Shown here: positions 17,604 to 27,378 of the stretch, one piece after another
How the letters are laid out: each line of letters starts with the position of its first letter
How positions within the stretch are numbered: position 1 is the first letter of the stretch
NCBI GenBank assembly: GCA_041484195.1
Contig: JBGPHC010000018.1
Coordinates: 22,487-86,486, forward strand
DNA: 64,000 bases
Direction: 5' to 3'
DNA from: PSRI01 sp041484195
Lineage (GTDB): Bacteria > Bacteroidota > Bacteroidia > Chitinophagales > Chitinophagaceae
The notes under the pieces: model-generated
Database searches by the model: none
Told to the model about the DNA's origin: nothing
Seen by the model: only the letters and a program-made list of their open reading frames with translations
Program-made: the position numbers and the translations under genes

Positions 17604-20033
17604 ATGCCTGTTCAACCAACGAAAATACATTTCTTATATCGTTTCCCTGTCGCAATTCTTTTCCTGGTAGGCAGCATCTCATCTTGCACCGTAGTAAAGA
17701 AATATCGTCCTTACAAACCCTTCGTTTTCGAAAACAAAATGAATATTGTTGGCAAATCGGGGATTGATGAAAAATCGGCCCTGAAGGATCGCCTATTGTC
17801 CCAGATTGAAGACAGTGTTAAACCCAAGGTTAAATATTTTTTATTTCTTCACCGAAAGATCGTTGGACCCGCAGTATTCGACAGTAATTATGTCAAGCAG
17901 TCCCTTGTGAATATGAGAAACCTGATCATCACGAACGGTTATTTCAGGGGTAAAGTCAGCGCTGACTGGTCAGAAATCGATACGGTGGAGCATAGGGGCA
18001 AGCTGGATCAATACCGGCTCACGGTCGAGTACACCGTTGATCCCGGTAAGAATTTCAAGATTGATACAGTCAGTTATGCTTTTATTGATAGCAACCTGCA
18101 GAGGCTGGCTGAACAGAGTCAAAAGAAATCGGAGCTCAGGAAAAATATGCCTTATTCCCAGGATAAGATAGACGCGGAATTGGACAGGCTGATTGATTAT
18201 TTCAGGGACAACGGCTATTATAAGATAACGCGTGACGTGCTGTTTGCCCAGGTGGACACGGTTAATATAACATTGATAGACCCCACTGCTGATCCATTTG
18301 AGCAGATACGCTTACAGGTGGAGGCACAAAAGAAACTTCAGAATCCTACTATCAATATCGCCATCCGTCAAAAGCCTTCCCGAGACAGTTCCGGCACCCA
18401 ACCATTCCATATTGGCTCCGTTAGTATATTACCGGAAGAATCTCCTGACCAGATTTTCAACATAGAATCTTTCCAAAAGATAGTTTACAATAATTACTCT
18501 ATATATTACCGTTACCATCTTTTCGATCCTGCTTTCCTCGTGAACAGGGTCACGCTCAAGCCGGGAAATCTATATAGGCTGGAAGATTATAATAAGACCC
18601 TTACCAATTTTAACCGCATTGAAGCATGGCAGTCGGTAAATATATTATCCAGGCAAAAGGATACCACCGATCCCACCGTGGATTTTTATATCAGGATGAT
18701 CCCTGCCAGGAAATACTTCTTCAGCGTGGATTTCGAAGGCTCGAGTTTTCTCAATTATGGTCAAAACCTGTTATACTATACCGGGAACAAGGGACTGGCG
18801 CTCAATTTTCAACTTAAGAACAGGAACCTTGGCAAGAAGGCGATACAACTTGAAAATACATTGAGAACCGGGATCGAATTCACGAATTTCAAACAGATCC
18901 TCTCTTCTGAAATCAGCCTGAGCAACAGGCTGGTATTTCCCTGGTTGATCACGCCTTTCAAGATCAGGAATACCAGCAACCTCATCAATCCCAGAACCTA
19001 TATAAATCTTGATGGGGCCTATATTGACCGCTTCAATTATTACAAGATCAATTCCTTTAATGCCTTCATGGGCTATGAATGGCTCTCCAAGAATAACACC
19101 AGTTGGCAGATCAGGTTTCCCAATATTGAAATAACCAGGCTCTATGATATTAATTCGGGTTTTGAAGTACTGCTTCGCGATTATCCTCTGCTGAGGTATT
19201 CCTATAATAATGGGCTCATCATCGGCGCGAGCACCACTTATTCAAAACGACTCAATTCCAGGAATCCTGCGAATGCGAATATCATCCGAATTTATGGCGA
19301 ATGGTCTGGCCTTTTGATAGGAGCAGTTTTCAGTGGACTTACTGCTAAGAATAAGCCCCTGGATCAGCTTTATCGCTATGCCAAGACGTCGGTGGACTTC
19401 AGGCACTATGTAACACGCAAAAAAAGCTCCTGGGTCTACCGTTTGTTTGCGGGTTATGGGTTTGCATTTGATACCAAGAGTACGGGTGCCAATATCTCCC
19501 TGCCCTTTTTTAAACAATTTTTTGCCGGCGGCCCAAACAGCATGAGAGGTTGGCAATTGAGAAAACTGGGGCCCGGTTCCAGTATTTTCTATGATACATT
19601 GCGACTCCGCACCGTGAACCCTAATCCGCCACCAGCGACTATTGAAAAGAAATATGACGATCGTTATGCCGATCTTCAGCTTGAAGGAAATATCGAGTAC
19701 CGTTTCGACCTCTTCCCTTTGTACGGATATTGGTTAAGAGCCGCATTGTTTACAGATATGGGCAATATCTGGCTGCGAAAAACCACACAGAATACTTCCC
19801 TTAAATATGGAGAATTTAATGTGAGTCGGCTATACCAGGATATCGCACTCGATGGTGGAACGGGTCTGCGACTGGATTTTAAATTCTTTCTCCTGAGGTT
19901 TGACCTGGCCTGGAGGCTCAAGGACCCTTTGTACGCCTCTGATTCGTATAATAAATCGCAAAATGCGGGTTGGTTCATCAAGCAGAATATGAATAGCCCT
20001 ACATTCCAGTTTGGGATCGGCTATCCATTTTGA
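17604..20033 (+). CDS. tamL: TamL-type lipidated BamA/TamA family outer membrane protein
   Basis: An 809-residue Omp85 protein. The ATG at 17604 is preferred over the in-frame TTG at 17589. The N-terminus has a lipoprotein signal (FLVGSISSC), the hallmark that separates the Bacteroidota TamL from TamA. POTRA-like segments occupy about residues 50-350, followed by a C-terminal 16-stranded barrel. The conserved loop-6 region is seen as FFAGGPNSMRGWQLRKLGPG. TamL works with TamB in outer-membrane biogenesis; TamB is not in this window. Its 3' end overlaps the convergent truB gene by 13 bp. Confidence 0.85.
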   Translation: MPVQPTKIHFLYRFPVAILFLVGSISSCTVVKKYRPYKPFVFENKMNIVGKSGIDEKSALKDRLLSQIEDSVKPKVKYFLFLHRKIVGPAVFDSNYVKQSLVNMRNLIITNGYFRGKVSADWSEIDTVEHRGKLDQYRLTVEYTVDPGKNFKIDTVSYAFIDSNLQRLAEQSQKKSELRKNMPYSQDKIDAELDRLIDYFRDNGYYKITRDVLFAQVDTVNITLIDPTADPFEQIRLQVEAQKKLQNPTINIAIRQKPSRDSSGTQPFHIGSVSILPEESPDQIFNIESFQKIVYNNYSIYYRYHLFDPAFLVNRVTLKPGNLYRLEDYNKTLTNFNRIEAWQSVNILSRQKDTTDPTVDFYIRMIPARKYFFSVDFEGSSFLNYGQNLLYYTGNKGLALNFQLKNRNLGKKAIQLENTLRTGIEFTNFKQILSSEISLSNRLVFPWLITPFKIRNTSNLINPRTYINLDGAYIDRFNYYKINSFNAFMGYEWLSKNNTSWQIRFPNIEITRLYDINSGFEVLLRDYPLLRYSYNNGLIIGASTTYSKRLNSRNPANANIIRIYGEWSGLLIGAVFSGLTAKNKPLDQLYRYAKTSVDFRHYVTRKKSSWVYRLFAGYGFAFDTKSTGANISLPFFKQFFAGGPNSMRGWQLRKLGPGSSIFYDTLRLRTVNPNPPPATIEKKYDDRYADLQLEGNIEYRFDLFPLYGYWLRAALFTDMGNIWLRKTTQNTSLKYGEFNVSRLYQDIALDGGTGLRLDFKFFLLRFDLAWRLKDPLYASDSYNKSQNAGWFIKQNMNSPTFQFGIGYPF

Positions 20034-20731
20034 GCCGTTTGCTCTTTCATGCGCCCCACCATTTCCTGGAATTGTTCTATGCTTAAAGCGTCTTCTACCT
20101 TGTATTCGCCAATCCGGGTCCTGCGCAGGCTACTCAGATAAGCCCCGCAACCCAGTTCCTCTCCAAAATCGTAGGCAAGGCTACGGATATAAGTACCCGT
20201 AGAGCAGACCACTCTGAATTTCACTACTGGCAAATCCATTTCAGTGATCTCAAATTCGCTGATCCGGATATTCCGCGGTTCCATTTTTACTTCCTTGCCC
20301 AGTCGGGCCAGCTTGTATGCAGGTTTGCCGTCTTTTTTTATGGCAGAGTGTATGGGTGGGACCTGCTTAATTTCCCCTATAAACCTTTCAGTGGCAGCCC
20401 TGAGTCTGTCTGCTGTAACATAATCATAACTTCGGAAATTGACCGGTTGGCTCTCCAGGTCGTAGGTAGGTGTGGTGGCCCCTAGGGTAAAACTGCCTGT
20501 GTATTCTTTCTCCTGCGCCATATAGTCATTGATCTTCTTGGTGAAGGCCCCTGTGCATATGATCAGCAAGCCTGTAGCCAAAGGATCAAGGGTTCCCGCG
20601 TGTCCTACCTTACTCACTTGCGTGAGTACACGCACCTTCTTGACCGCGTCAAATGAGGTCCATTTCATTGGCTTATCAATCAGCAATAATTTACCCTCCA
20701 GAAATTCGGGAATCCCCTCCTTTTTTTGCAC
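20021..20731 (-). CDS. truB: tRNA pseudouridine-55 synthase
   Basis: A 236-residue TruB-type pseudouridine synthase that makes psi55 in the tRNA T-loop. The catalytic motif GHAGTLDPLATGLLIICTG carries the essential Asp (residue 48). Motif KEYTGSFTLGATTPTYD and the VVCSTGTYIRSLAYDFG segment are also conserved. The C-terminal PUA-like extension is short, as in many Bacteroidota. Its last 13 bp overlap the end of tamL on the other strand. Confidence 0.95.
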   Translation of the reverse strand: MQKKEGIPEFLEGKLLLIDKPMKWTSFDAVKKVRVLTQVSKVGHAGTLDPLATGLLIICTGAFTKKINDYMAQEKEYTGSFTLGATTPTYDLESQPVNFRSYDYVTADRLRAATERFIGEIKQVPPIHSAIKKDGKPAYKLARLGKEVKMEPRNIRISEFEITEMDLPVVKFRVVCSTGTYIRSLAYDFGEELGCGAYLSSLRRTRIGEYKVEDALSIEQFQEMVGRMKEQTAQNG

Positions 20732-20866
20732 CTGTTGAATTTTGACAAAGATAGGAAGCAGATCTTGCTATTGAGATTAAAGGCGGTTCCTTCCGGCGGG
20801 CGTCATACCGGCCAGCCTTGTCTCATCATATTCGCTCTCAAAACGTGAAGCCCAATCCATAGCGCT

Positions 20867-22252
20867 TCATGTGGCCTGCCTTTCTTTGAGTTCAAGGTAT
20901 TTATTGATGGCGTTTGCGTTCACTTCGCGGGGGCTGGTTAGCAGGGTAAGGATGCCATGTTGCTGCAACTCTTTCACGATTAGTCTTTTTTCAAATGCAA
21001 ATTTATCCGCAATCGTTTTAATATAAATCTCTTCCAGGCTTTCTGCCTCCTTCTCACGCAAAATCTTCAATTCCGTATTTTCAAAAAATACAACCAGGAG
21101 GAGATGGTATTTTGCAATTTGCCGGAGATAAGGGAGCTGGCGCTGAAAACCTGGTATCGATTCAAAATTGGTGAACATCACAAGGAGGCTCCTGCCTTTT
21201 ATTTTGGAGCGAACATAGCTATACAATGCTTCGAAATCCGTTTCCAGGAAATGGGTCTGCTCTTTATATAAACATTCCAGGATGGTTTCCATTTGGGTGC
21301 CTTTCCTGTCGGCGGGAAGGAAATTTTCAATTTTTGTTCCGAAGGTGAGGAGTCCCGCTTTGTCCTGCCTGGACAGAGCCAGGTGTGTAAGCATTAAAGA
21401 AGCATTGATGGCGTAGTCGAGCAGAGTCATACCCTCAAATGGCATTTTCATATTTCGCCCCTTGTCGATAAGGCAGTAGATATGCTGGCTTTTTTCATCC
21501 GTGAAAGTGTTGACCATCAATTCCCCTTTTCTTGCGGTGGCATTCCAATTCACATTTCTGTAGTCATCCCCGCGCACATATTCCTTGATTTGTTCAAATT
21601 CCATACTCCTCCCTAATTTCCGTAATCTTCGGCTACCCGTTTCATTTATCCTCGAGGATACCCCCAACAGCCGTTTTTTACTGACCCATTGGTAAGAAGG
21701 ATAGACAGGCACTATTTGCCTGGCGGGGAAAACATATCTTCTTTCCACCAGGCGCAGCGGGCTTCTGACATACGCATTTATATCTCCAAATTCATATTCC
21801 CCTCTTTCCACAGGCAGCAGATCATAGCTGAATTGCCATTCTTCGCCCGCCTTTAGGATGGTGCATTCACTCTGGTCCCTTATCTGAAAACGCCAGGGCA
21901 ACTCATCAATGACCTCGAGTCGCGTTGTGAATGGGTATTTGTTTTGAAATTGCAGGTGAACCAAATTGATATCCCCGTTACTGAAGCGTTCGGGCAGGAT
22001 CCGGCTCCCGGTGATTGCCCCCCGGCGGCTGTACAATGCCATAAAATCAATCAACACCAGCAGGATCAGGAAGAGCAGTGCCAGGAAGGCGATATCGGTC
22101 AGGGCGGGAATAAAAAAGGAGGCAATAAAAATCACCACGATCACAGCAAGCGAGGCATAGGCGCGCCTGGTGAGCATCAGGGAATGATATAGTGCGATCA
22201 GGTATTTCACTCGTGATATTAAGTAAGAAAATGAATTCGCATAGTTGTTCAT
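20867..22252 (-). CDS. DUF58 domain protein (vWA-like)
   Basis: A 461-residue membrane-anchored protein. Two hydrophobic segments lie at about 33-75, then an Ig-like region and the DUF58 signature SMEFEQIKEYVRGDDYRNVNW with WNATARKGELMV, then a von Willebrand A-like fold starting HIYCLIDKGRNM. DUF58 proteins always accompany MoxR ATPases and are thought to act as their partners in assembling or maturing periplasmic or membrane targets. It lies 8 bp behind the MoxR gene, as the last gene of a five-gene operon. Confidence 0.9.
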   Translation of the reverse strand: MNNYANSFSYLISRVKYLIALYHSLMLTRRAYASLAVIVVIFIASFFIPALTDIAFLALLFLILLVLIDFMALYSRRGAITGSRILPERFSNGDINLVHLQFQNKYPFTTRLEVIDELPWRFQIRDQSECTILKAGEEWQFSYDLLPVERGEYEFGDINAYVRSPLRLVERRYVFPARQIVPVYPSYQWVSKKRLLGVSSRINETGSRRLRKLGRSMEFEQIKEYVRGDDYRNVNWNATARKGELMVNTFTDEKSQHIYCLIDKGRNMKMPFEGMTLLDYAINASLMLTHLALSRQDKAGLLTFGTKIENFLPADRKGTQMETILECLYKEQTHFLETDFEALYSYVRSKIKGRSLLVMFTNFESIPGFQRQLPYLRQIAKYHLLLVVFFENTELKILREKEAESLEEIYIKTIADKFAFEKRLIVKELQQHGILTLLTSPREVNANAINKYLELKERQAT

Positions 22253-22260
22253 CCCTGCAA

Positions 22261-23244
22261 TCAGCGGGGTATCTCCAATGCATGTATGATTTGGTGGATC
22301 ACATCGTCTTCCGTGGCACCCTCCATTTCCTTTTCAGGCGTGAGGATGATCCGATGCCGAAGTACCGGCGCCACCATGTCCAGGATATCTTCTGGCGTCA
22401 CAAAATCGCGTCCCTGCATAGCCGCCACTGCTTTGGAAGCCACCATCAGGGCCAGGGATGCCCTGGGCGAGGCGCCCAGATAGATTGCCTTATCGGAACG
22501 AGTGGAAATGATGATTCTCGCGATGAACTGAATGAGTTTTTCGTCTATAACGGTAGCGCGCACTTGCCTGCGAAGGTCAGTGATCTGTGCGGCCGTCAGC
22601 ACAGGCTCAATCCTGGCTGCTATTTCATCGGCGGGTGTCTGGTGAAACCGGGTTAATATCGCTACTTCCTGCGCTTCGGTGGGATAGGGCACCAGGGCCT
22701 TGAACAGAAAGCGATCAAGTTGTGCCTCGGGCAAGCGGTAAGTGCCTTCCTGTTCAATGGGATTTTGAGTTGCCAGCACCATGAACGGCTTTTCCATGAT
22801 ATGAGAATAGCCGTCTACCGTGACCTGCTTTTCTTCCATCACTTCAAAAAGAGCCGCCTGCGTTTTGGCCGGAGCCCGGTTGATTTCATCTATCAATATG
22901 ATATTGCTGAATATGGGCCCGCGCTTAAATTGGAAATTTGCCTCCCGGGGATTGAATACTGATGTCCCCAATACGTCTGATGGCATGAGGTCGGGTGTGA
23001 ATTGTATACGGGAGAAATCGAGTGCAATGCATCGGGCCACCAATCTTGCCGTAAGGGTCTTGGCTACTCCCGGAACTCCCTCAATCAAAACATGGCCATC
23101 GGCAAGGATAGCCGCTAAAATGAGTTTTATCATTTCATCCTGCCCTACTATCACTTCCCCGATCCGGGAACGCATACCCATAACCGATTCCTGGAATTGG
23201 GTGAGATCTGTACGTGGTTGGAATAAATTTTCTTCCATGCTCAT
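22261..23244 (-). CDS. MoxR-family AAA+ ATPase
   Basis: A 327-residue AAA+ chaperone-like ATPase. Walker A is GVPGVAKT at 56-63 and Walker B IILIDE at 115-120, followed by the MoxR signature VMEEKQVTVDGYSH and sensor 1 VLATQNPIEQEGTY. It starts inside the last codons of the preceding gene (4-bp overlap), implying coupled translation. MoxR proteins assist cofactor insertion, envelope stress or assembly of surface complexes; no substrate is shown here. Confidence 0.95.
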   Translation of the reverse strand: MSMEENLFQPRTDLTQFQESVMGMRSRIGEVIVGQDEMIKLILAAILADGHVLIEGVPGVAKTLTARLVARCIALDFSRIQFTPDLMPSDVLGTSVFNPREANFQFKRGPIFSNIILIDEINRAPAKTQAALFEVMEEKQVTVDGYSHIMEKPFMVLATQNPIEQEGTYRLPEAQLDRFLFKALVPYPTEAQEVAILTRFHQTPADEIAARIEPVLTAAQITDLRRQVRATVIDEKLIQFIARIIISTRSDKAIYLGASPRASLALMVASKAVAAMQGRDFVTPEDILDMVAPVLRHRIILTPEKEMEGATEDDVIHQIIHALEIPR

Positions 23245-24497
23245 GTTGATTTATAGAATTTTTCTAGTAATTGGTAAAATTCCACGGTCTGCTGATCATG
23301 GATCGCGGGTGCCTCCGGAATAAATTGCACATAATCCACAATCTGCTGTACCGTCTTTTCGTCGCAACCTGACTTCTGTACAAGCATCTTCACAAATTCC
23401 TGATCCAAATTGCCAGTGTGTAATTTGAACCTGCTATAAACGTGTTCTGTAAAATACGCACTCATCTTGAGGCAAAGGTTTCTGTTGTCTTTTTTCTGAT
23501 AATAAAGTCTTCCCACCGTTTTTACAAAATCCAGGGAATCATTTTGAGGCCTTTGGAAAAAGGGTATCATGCGTTGCCTGCGTTTGATTCCAAGGAATAC
23601 GAATATTAAAAGTCCCACTAACACTAATCCCAGGGCCCAACTGAATGCCGGCTGATCCAGCAGGACCCTCAGGGGTGAGGATGGCTTGCTCATTGCCTTT
23701 GGCTTGCGGATATAATATTCGTCCCATGCAACTCTCCGAGCGCTTCCATCCAAAGCGGACATCACCTGACTATAATAATCCATATTCTTTCGGTACAGCA
23801 AGAAGAAATTGCTGAATGCAAGCGGTGCCGACTGTACGTAAAAACTTCCCGCTCCCGCGCTGAAACGCAGGAACATGGGGAGGCTATCCACGGATCTGCC
23901 CGATTCAAAAGCTGATAAACTGTCCATCGTTCGACCCAGGATATAACACATGGCCGTATCAAATATCGAAAAGTGGCCGCTGAATCTTGTGCCGGGATAC
24001 ATATATGCCAACTCCCGATCCCTGAACGGCGGTTGCATGAGCGATAATCTTAAAGTATCTTCCTGAGGTTCCCTCCCAACACCATAATCCAGGAAGAAAT
24101 TATTGCCCCTCGTGAAATGAAAAAAATCTTCGGCGTCCCTGCTAAACGAGTTGGATGAAATTAACACGTCGTTGCCCTTGGCCACAAAATGAAATAGTTC
24201 TTCTAATTCCTCTTCGTCAGCATTGAATTCCTTTGTAACGATCACCAACACCTGGTGATTGGTATCGGCAGTCAGCACTGAATCTTCCCAGAATCCCGGA
24301 GCTTCCCGGTTCACCATCATATGGGCAAAAGGAAAAACATAGGGCAGGTTTGAGTAGGCCACATAGCAACCATAAGGGTTCTTGTCTTTGCGGTTGAGCG
24401 TAATACGAGTATTGAAATTCCTTGACCTTCCCCCCATCAGGAATGCCAGGAGTATCAAAACCACCAGCACAATTATATAGGGTAACCATTTCTTCAT
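23241..24497 (-). CDS. DUF4350 domain protein
   Basis: A 418-residue membrane protein. A signal-anchor helix (about 5-21, LPYIIVLVVLILLAFLM) precedes a DUF4350-type region in which HQVLVIVTKEFNADEEELEELFHFV and GNDVLISSNSF resemble a glutamine-amidotransferase-like fold. A second membrane helix is at about 285-305, with a cytoplasmic helical tail. It overlaps both neighbours by 4 bp. DUF4350 proteins are fixed members of MoxR/DUF58 clusters and have no proven activity. Confidence 0.82.
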   Translation of the reverse strand: MKKWLPYIIVLVVLILLAFLMGGRSRNFNTRITLNRKDKNPYGCYVAYSNLPYVFPFAHMMVNREAPGFWEDSVLTADTNHQVLVIVTKEFNADEEELEELFHFVAKGNDVLISSNSFSRDAEDFFHFTRGNNFFLDYGVGREPQEDTLRLSLMQPPFRDRELAYMYPGTRFSGHFSIFDTAMCYILGRTMDSLSAFESGRSVDSLPMFLRFSAGAGSFYVQSAPLAFSNFFLLYRKNMDYYSQVMSALDGSARRVAWDEYYIRKPKAMSKPSSPLRVLLDQPAFSWALGLVLVGLLIFVFLGIKRRQRMIPFFQRPQNDSLDFVKTVGRLYYQKKDNRNLCLKMSAYFTEHVYSRFKLHTGNLDQEFVKMLVQKSGCDEKTVQQIVDYVQFIPEAPAIHDQQTVEFYQLLEKFYKST

Positions 24498-25366
24498 GGC
24501 TTGATTCCCAGTCTCAGATTCAATTGAAGAAAATCTTTTTCAATAGCACCGTATTTGTTGCGATCCACGTAAAAATTGCCATACCAGACATATTCATAGT
24601 TCCTGGTCAGGCGAAAGAAATCCGCATAATAAGCGCCTCCATACAACTGCATCAGATAATCCAAATTTGTTTTATCTGCCCGATACTCAATCACCGAGTT
24701 GTCGGACAGATTCTTCAACAACCATAAATAATGCAATCTGATGGCCAGGCGGAAGTCGCCTTCGCGGGTGGCTAATGCTATGGAAGCAGGGAAATCGGAA
24801 TTTAGAATGTTTTCAGAATTCTCATCGGAATTCGACTGAATGGCCCGGTCCTTCCTGGAACTAAAAATACTGATACGGTTTTGAAGCAGCCACCATGTAA
24901 TGATGGTGAGAAAAACAACCACGATCAGTATCCAGACTGTCCGCCGGAAGCCCGTGCTGCCCAACGTGCGGGCCAGGCTGATCAGGAATCTTTCCCAAAG
25001 GGATCCGTTTTTTTGTGGATCTGGTTTTTCCGGTTGGTCCCTATTCGCATACCAAAATGCTCCGTTTGCTTTCAATTTCTCTGAAATGCTATCTGGCACC
25101 ATCCGCATCTGGAGGCTGCTGGAATCATATAAGGCAGTGGAATCTTCCTTGCCGTTAAAAAACAAGGTGCTTGCGCTGTCCGAATTCTCAACATAAGATT
25201 GTTCCAGGGCGCTGTCCTCTGCTACTTTTCCTGTATCCGTGGCCATTTGCTGGTCCTCTGCCGGTATGGTATCGGTTCTACCCTGTCCTTCGCTAAAAAG
25301 AAAGGCCGGCAAAAAGACAAATATTGCTAATAGAGATTTTAATATTTGACGGATTGGATTTTTCAC
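24494..25366 (-). CDS. DUF4129 domain protein
   Basis: A 290-residue membrane protein with a signal peptide (FKSLLAIFVFLPAFLF-like start). A low-complexity acidic/serine region follows to about 110, then a membrane helix at about 140-160 (TVWILIVVVFLTIITWWLL). The C-terminal DUF4129 domain contains FRLAIRLHYLWLLKNL and NYEYVWYGNFYVD. DUF4129 is often found at the C-terminus of transglutaminase-like proteins in MoxR clusters; here it stands alone. It starts 1 bp after the SpoIIM gene ends. Confidence 0.82.
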   Translation of the reverse strand: MKNPIRQILKSLLAIFVFLPAFLFSEGQGRTDTIPAEDQQMATDTGKVAEDSALEQSYVENSDSASTLFFNGKEDSTALYDSSSLQMRMVPDSISEKLKANGAFWYANRDQPEKPDPQKNGSLWERFLISLARTLGSTGFRRTVWILIVVVFLTIITWWLLQNRISIFSSRKDRAIQSNSDENSENILNSDFPASIALATREGDFRLAIRLHYLWLLKNLSDNSVIEYRADKTNLDYLMQLYGGAYYADFFRLTRNYEYVWYGNFYVDRNKYGAIEKDFLQLNLRLGIKP

Positions 25367-25367
25367 T

Positions 25368-26327
25368 TCAGTGGTGACCGTTTCGATCCAGTCGCTTCTG
25401 TAAAAGTATAGGATAGATGATATAGTACCATGCGATAAAAGAAGCAGATCCCAGCAATATCATGCCGCTCAGCCATTTGGGCATCGAATCATAGCGGGTA
25501 ACAAATCCTTCAAAAAAAGCCGCTACCATAAAAATGGGCACCAGGCTTACCAGGATTTTTACGCCGTCTTTGGCGCCCTGCTTAAAAGAATCCAGCCTTT
25601 TGCCCGTTCCGGGGAAGATCCAGCCTTTTCCCATGATCACTCCGGCTCCCACGGCAATTACTATCGCGGAAATCTCAAGTGTACCATGGATGAAGACCGT
25701 CAGCACTGATTCGAGACCCAGTCCCTTTGAAAAGAATAATTGTTCGAAAGCTCCCAGTCTGACGCCTTCGTTAATCAGTGAGATTATTGAGGGGAAACAA
25801 AAGAATATTCCTGCTGCAAAATAGCTGAATGAAGTGAAGATATTATTGATCATGATGCCCAGCCACATCAACAATTCATTACCCTGCGCATATACGCCAA
25901 ATGGTTTGCCCTGAGCAATATTCGCTTCAGTCATATTCACATAATCATCCCCGAGCATCTCGCGCAGGAATCCCTCATCATGCCCCGATGAATAGAATCC
26001 AACCATAAAAAAAACTATGAAAATCAGGGCCACAAATAGCAATACCGTGTGGTGCCTGCGCACAGTAAGCGGAACGTTGAATTTCCAGAAATCAGTAAGC
26101 CTGTTTCGTTCTTCTTTCCGGTTCTGGTAAATACTCATATAGGTCTTCGAGGCCTGAGCATTCAGATAACGGGTAACCTTGCTATGCTGGTAAAAAGTCT
26201 TCGCATAAGCCAGGTCATCTACCAATTGGGTGAATTCCACGGCCACTTCGTCGGGATCATCGGCGGGGATGACCTGATTCCTGAGCCAGCGATCCTTGTT
26301 CTTCTTAATAAACAGAGCTTCACGCAA
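25368..26327 (-). CDS. Stage II sporulation protein M family membrane protein
   Basis: A 319-residue polytopic protein of the SpoIIM/DUF95 family. It has the typical cytosolic N-terminus (MREALFIKKNKDRWLRNQ), a first helix near 95-115, the motif NNIFTSFSYFAAGIFFCFPS, and IHGTLEISAIVIAVGAGVIMG, in which the HGxxE signature is clear. In non-sporulating Bacteroidota this family is linked to MoxR operons and not to spores. It is the first gene of the operon and is divergent from the RDD gene, sharing a 122-bp promoter region. Confidence 0.9.
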   Translation of the reverse strand: MREALFIKKNKDRWLRNQVIPADDPDEVAVEFTQLVDDLAYAKTFYQHSKVTRYLNAQASKTYMSIYQNRKEERNRLTDFWKFNVPLTVRRHHTVLLFVALIFIVFFMVGFYSSGHDEGFLREMLGDDYVNMTEANIAQGKPFGVYAQGNELLMWLGIMINNIFTSFSYFAAGIFFCFPSIISLINEGVRLGAFEQLFFSKGLGLESVLTVFIHGTLEISAIVIAVGAGVIMGKGWIFPGTGKRLDSFKQGAKDGVKILVSLVPIFMVAAFFEGFVTRYDSMPKWLSGMILLGSASFIAWYYIIYPILLQKRLDRNGHH

Positions 26328-26449
26328 TAGATGGGAATATTTAGGTGTTTAACGGCAAAAGGATGCCAAAGCAGGTTAAATTTGCTTCAATATAATTAAT
26401 TACTTAACATCGTAGATCAAGTCATTGAAAATAATATTGAACCCACGGC

Positions 26450-27253
26450 ATGGGCAAAATTCTGATTCCAACAAGCTTTAATATTGATCTTGAATTCGAG
26501 CCTCCTGAGTTCCATATTCGAATGTTCGCCTGGATGATTGATTTCTTTCTGCAGTTAATATATCTCATCATCGTCTTCAATGTTTTCGGTGAAATGATCA
26601 GCAAAGCGGGACTTGCGGGAACCGCATCGGGTTATGACCTTTGGGCCATAGAGTTGGTGATACTGCTTCCTGTATTTTGCTATCACCTGGTTTGCGAGAC
26701 ATTCTGGAACGGGCAAAGCATCGGGAAAAAATTATTACATATTCGCGTGGTCCATGAGAACGGGGGCAGGGCTTCCCTGAGTCAATATATCCTCAGGTGG
26801 CTGCTGAGAGCTTCCGATCTTACCATTCCCATTATTGTCATCTCCATCGGCTTTGGCATGGTGGGCTTTTTGAAAGGCCTGTATGCTACCACCATCTTGC
26901 TTGTCACCGACATCGTACTCATCATCACAACCAGGCGATGCAAGAGAGTGGGAGATGTTGCCGCAGGAACTATGATCATCAAAACCAGGCAAAGGGGTTC
27001 GCTCGACGATACGATCTTTGTGGAAGTGGCTAATGATTACACGCCCGTATTCCCGCAGGTAATGCGGCTGAGTGACCGGGATATCAATACCGTGAAGGGA
27101 ATCCTGGACATGGCCAGGAAAAAAGGATATACCGAAATGGTGGAACGTGCGTCTGAAAGGGTGATGAAAGTGCTGGGGATTGAAACAGAAATGCATCCCT
27201 TCGATTTCCTGGATACACTTCTGAAAGATTATAATTATTTGTCCACAAAATAA
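26450..27253 (+). CDS. RDD family membrane protein
   Basis: A 267-residue protein. The RDD domain occupies about residues 15-180. It opens FEPPEFHIRMFAWMIDFFLQ (the A/D/D-type first helix), continues with NGQSIGKKLLHIRVV and ends with KRVGDVAAGTMII. Three to four membrane helices are visible. A C-terminal soluble part (about 190-267) is extra. RDD proteins are suspected transporters or membrane organisers. Its divergent position next to the SpoIIM/MoxR operon is a recurring arrangement in Bacteroidota and suggests a shared job. Confidence 0.85.
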   Translation: MGKILIPTSFNIDLEFEPPEFHIRMFAWMIDFFLQLIYLIIVFNVFGEMISKAGLAGTASGYDLWAIELVILLPVFCYHLVCETFWNGQSIGKKLLHIRVVHENGGRASLSQYILRWLLRASDLTIPIIVISIGFGMVGFLKGLYATTILLVTDIVLIITTRRCKRVGDVAAGTMIIKTRQRGSLDDTIFVEVANDYTPVFPQVMRLSDRDINTVKGILDMARKKGYTEMVERASERVMKVLGIETEMHPFDFLDTLLKDYNYLSTK

Positions 27254-27378
27254 GATTGCCATTGGACAGCCTGTTCAGGAACTTCCAAAATCACGCTTCC
27301 CGGCACCATGAAATGCACAAGACATGATTAATTCTTCCTTCCGGACAAACCCATGAATCAGCCCTCATCGAAACATCA

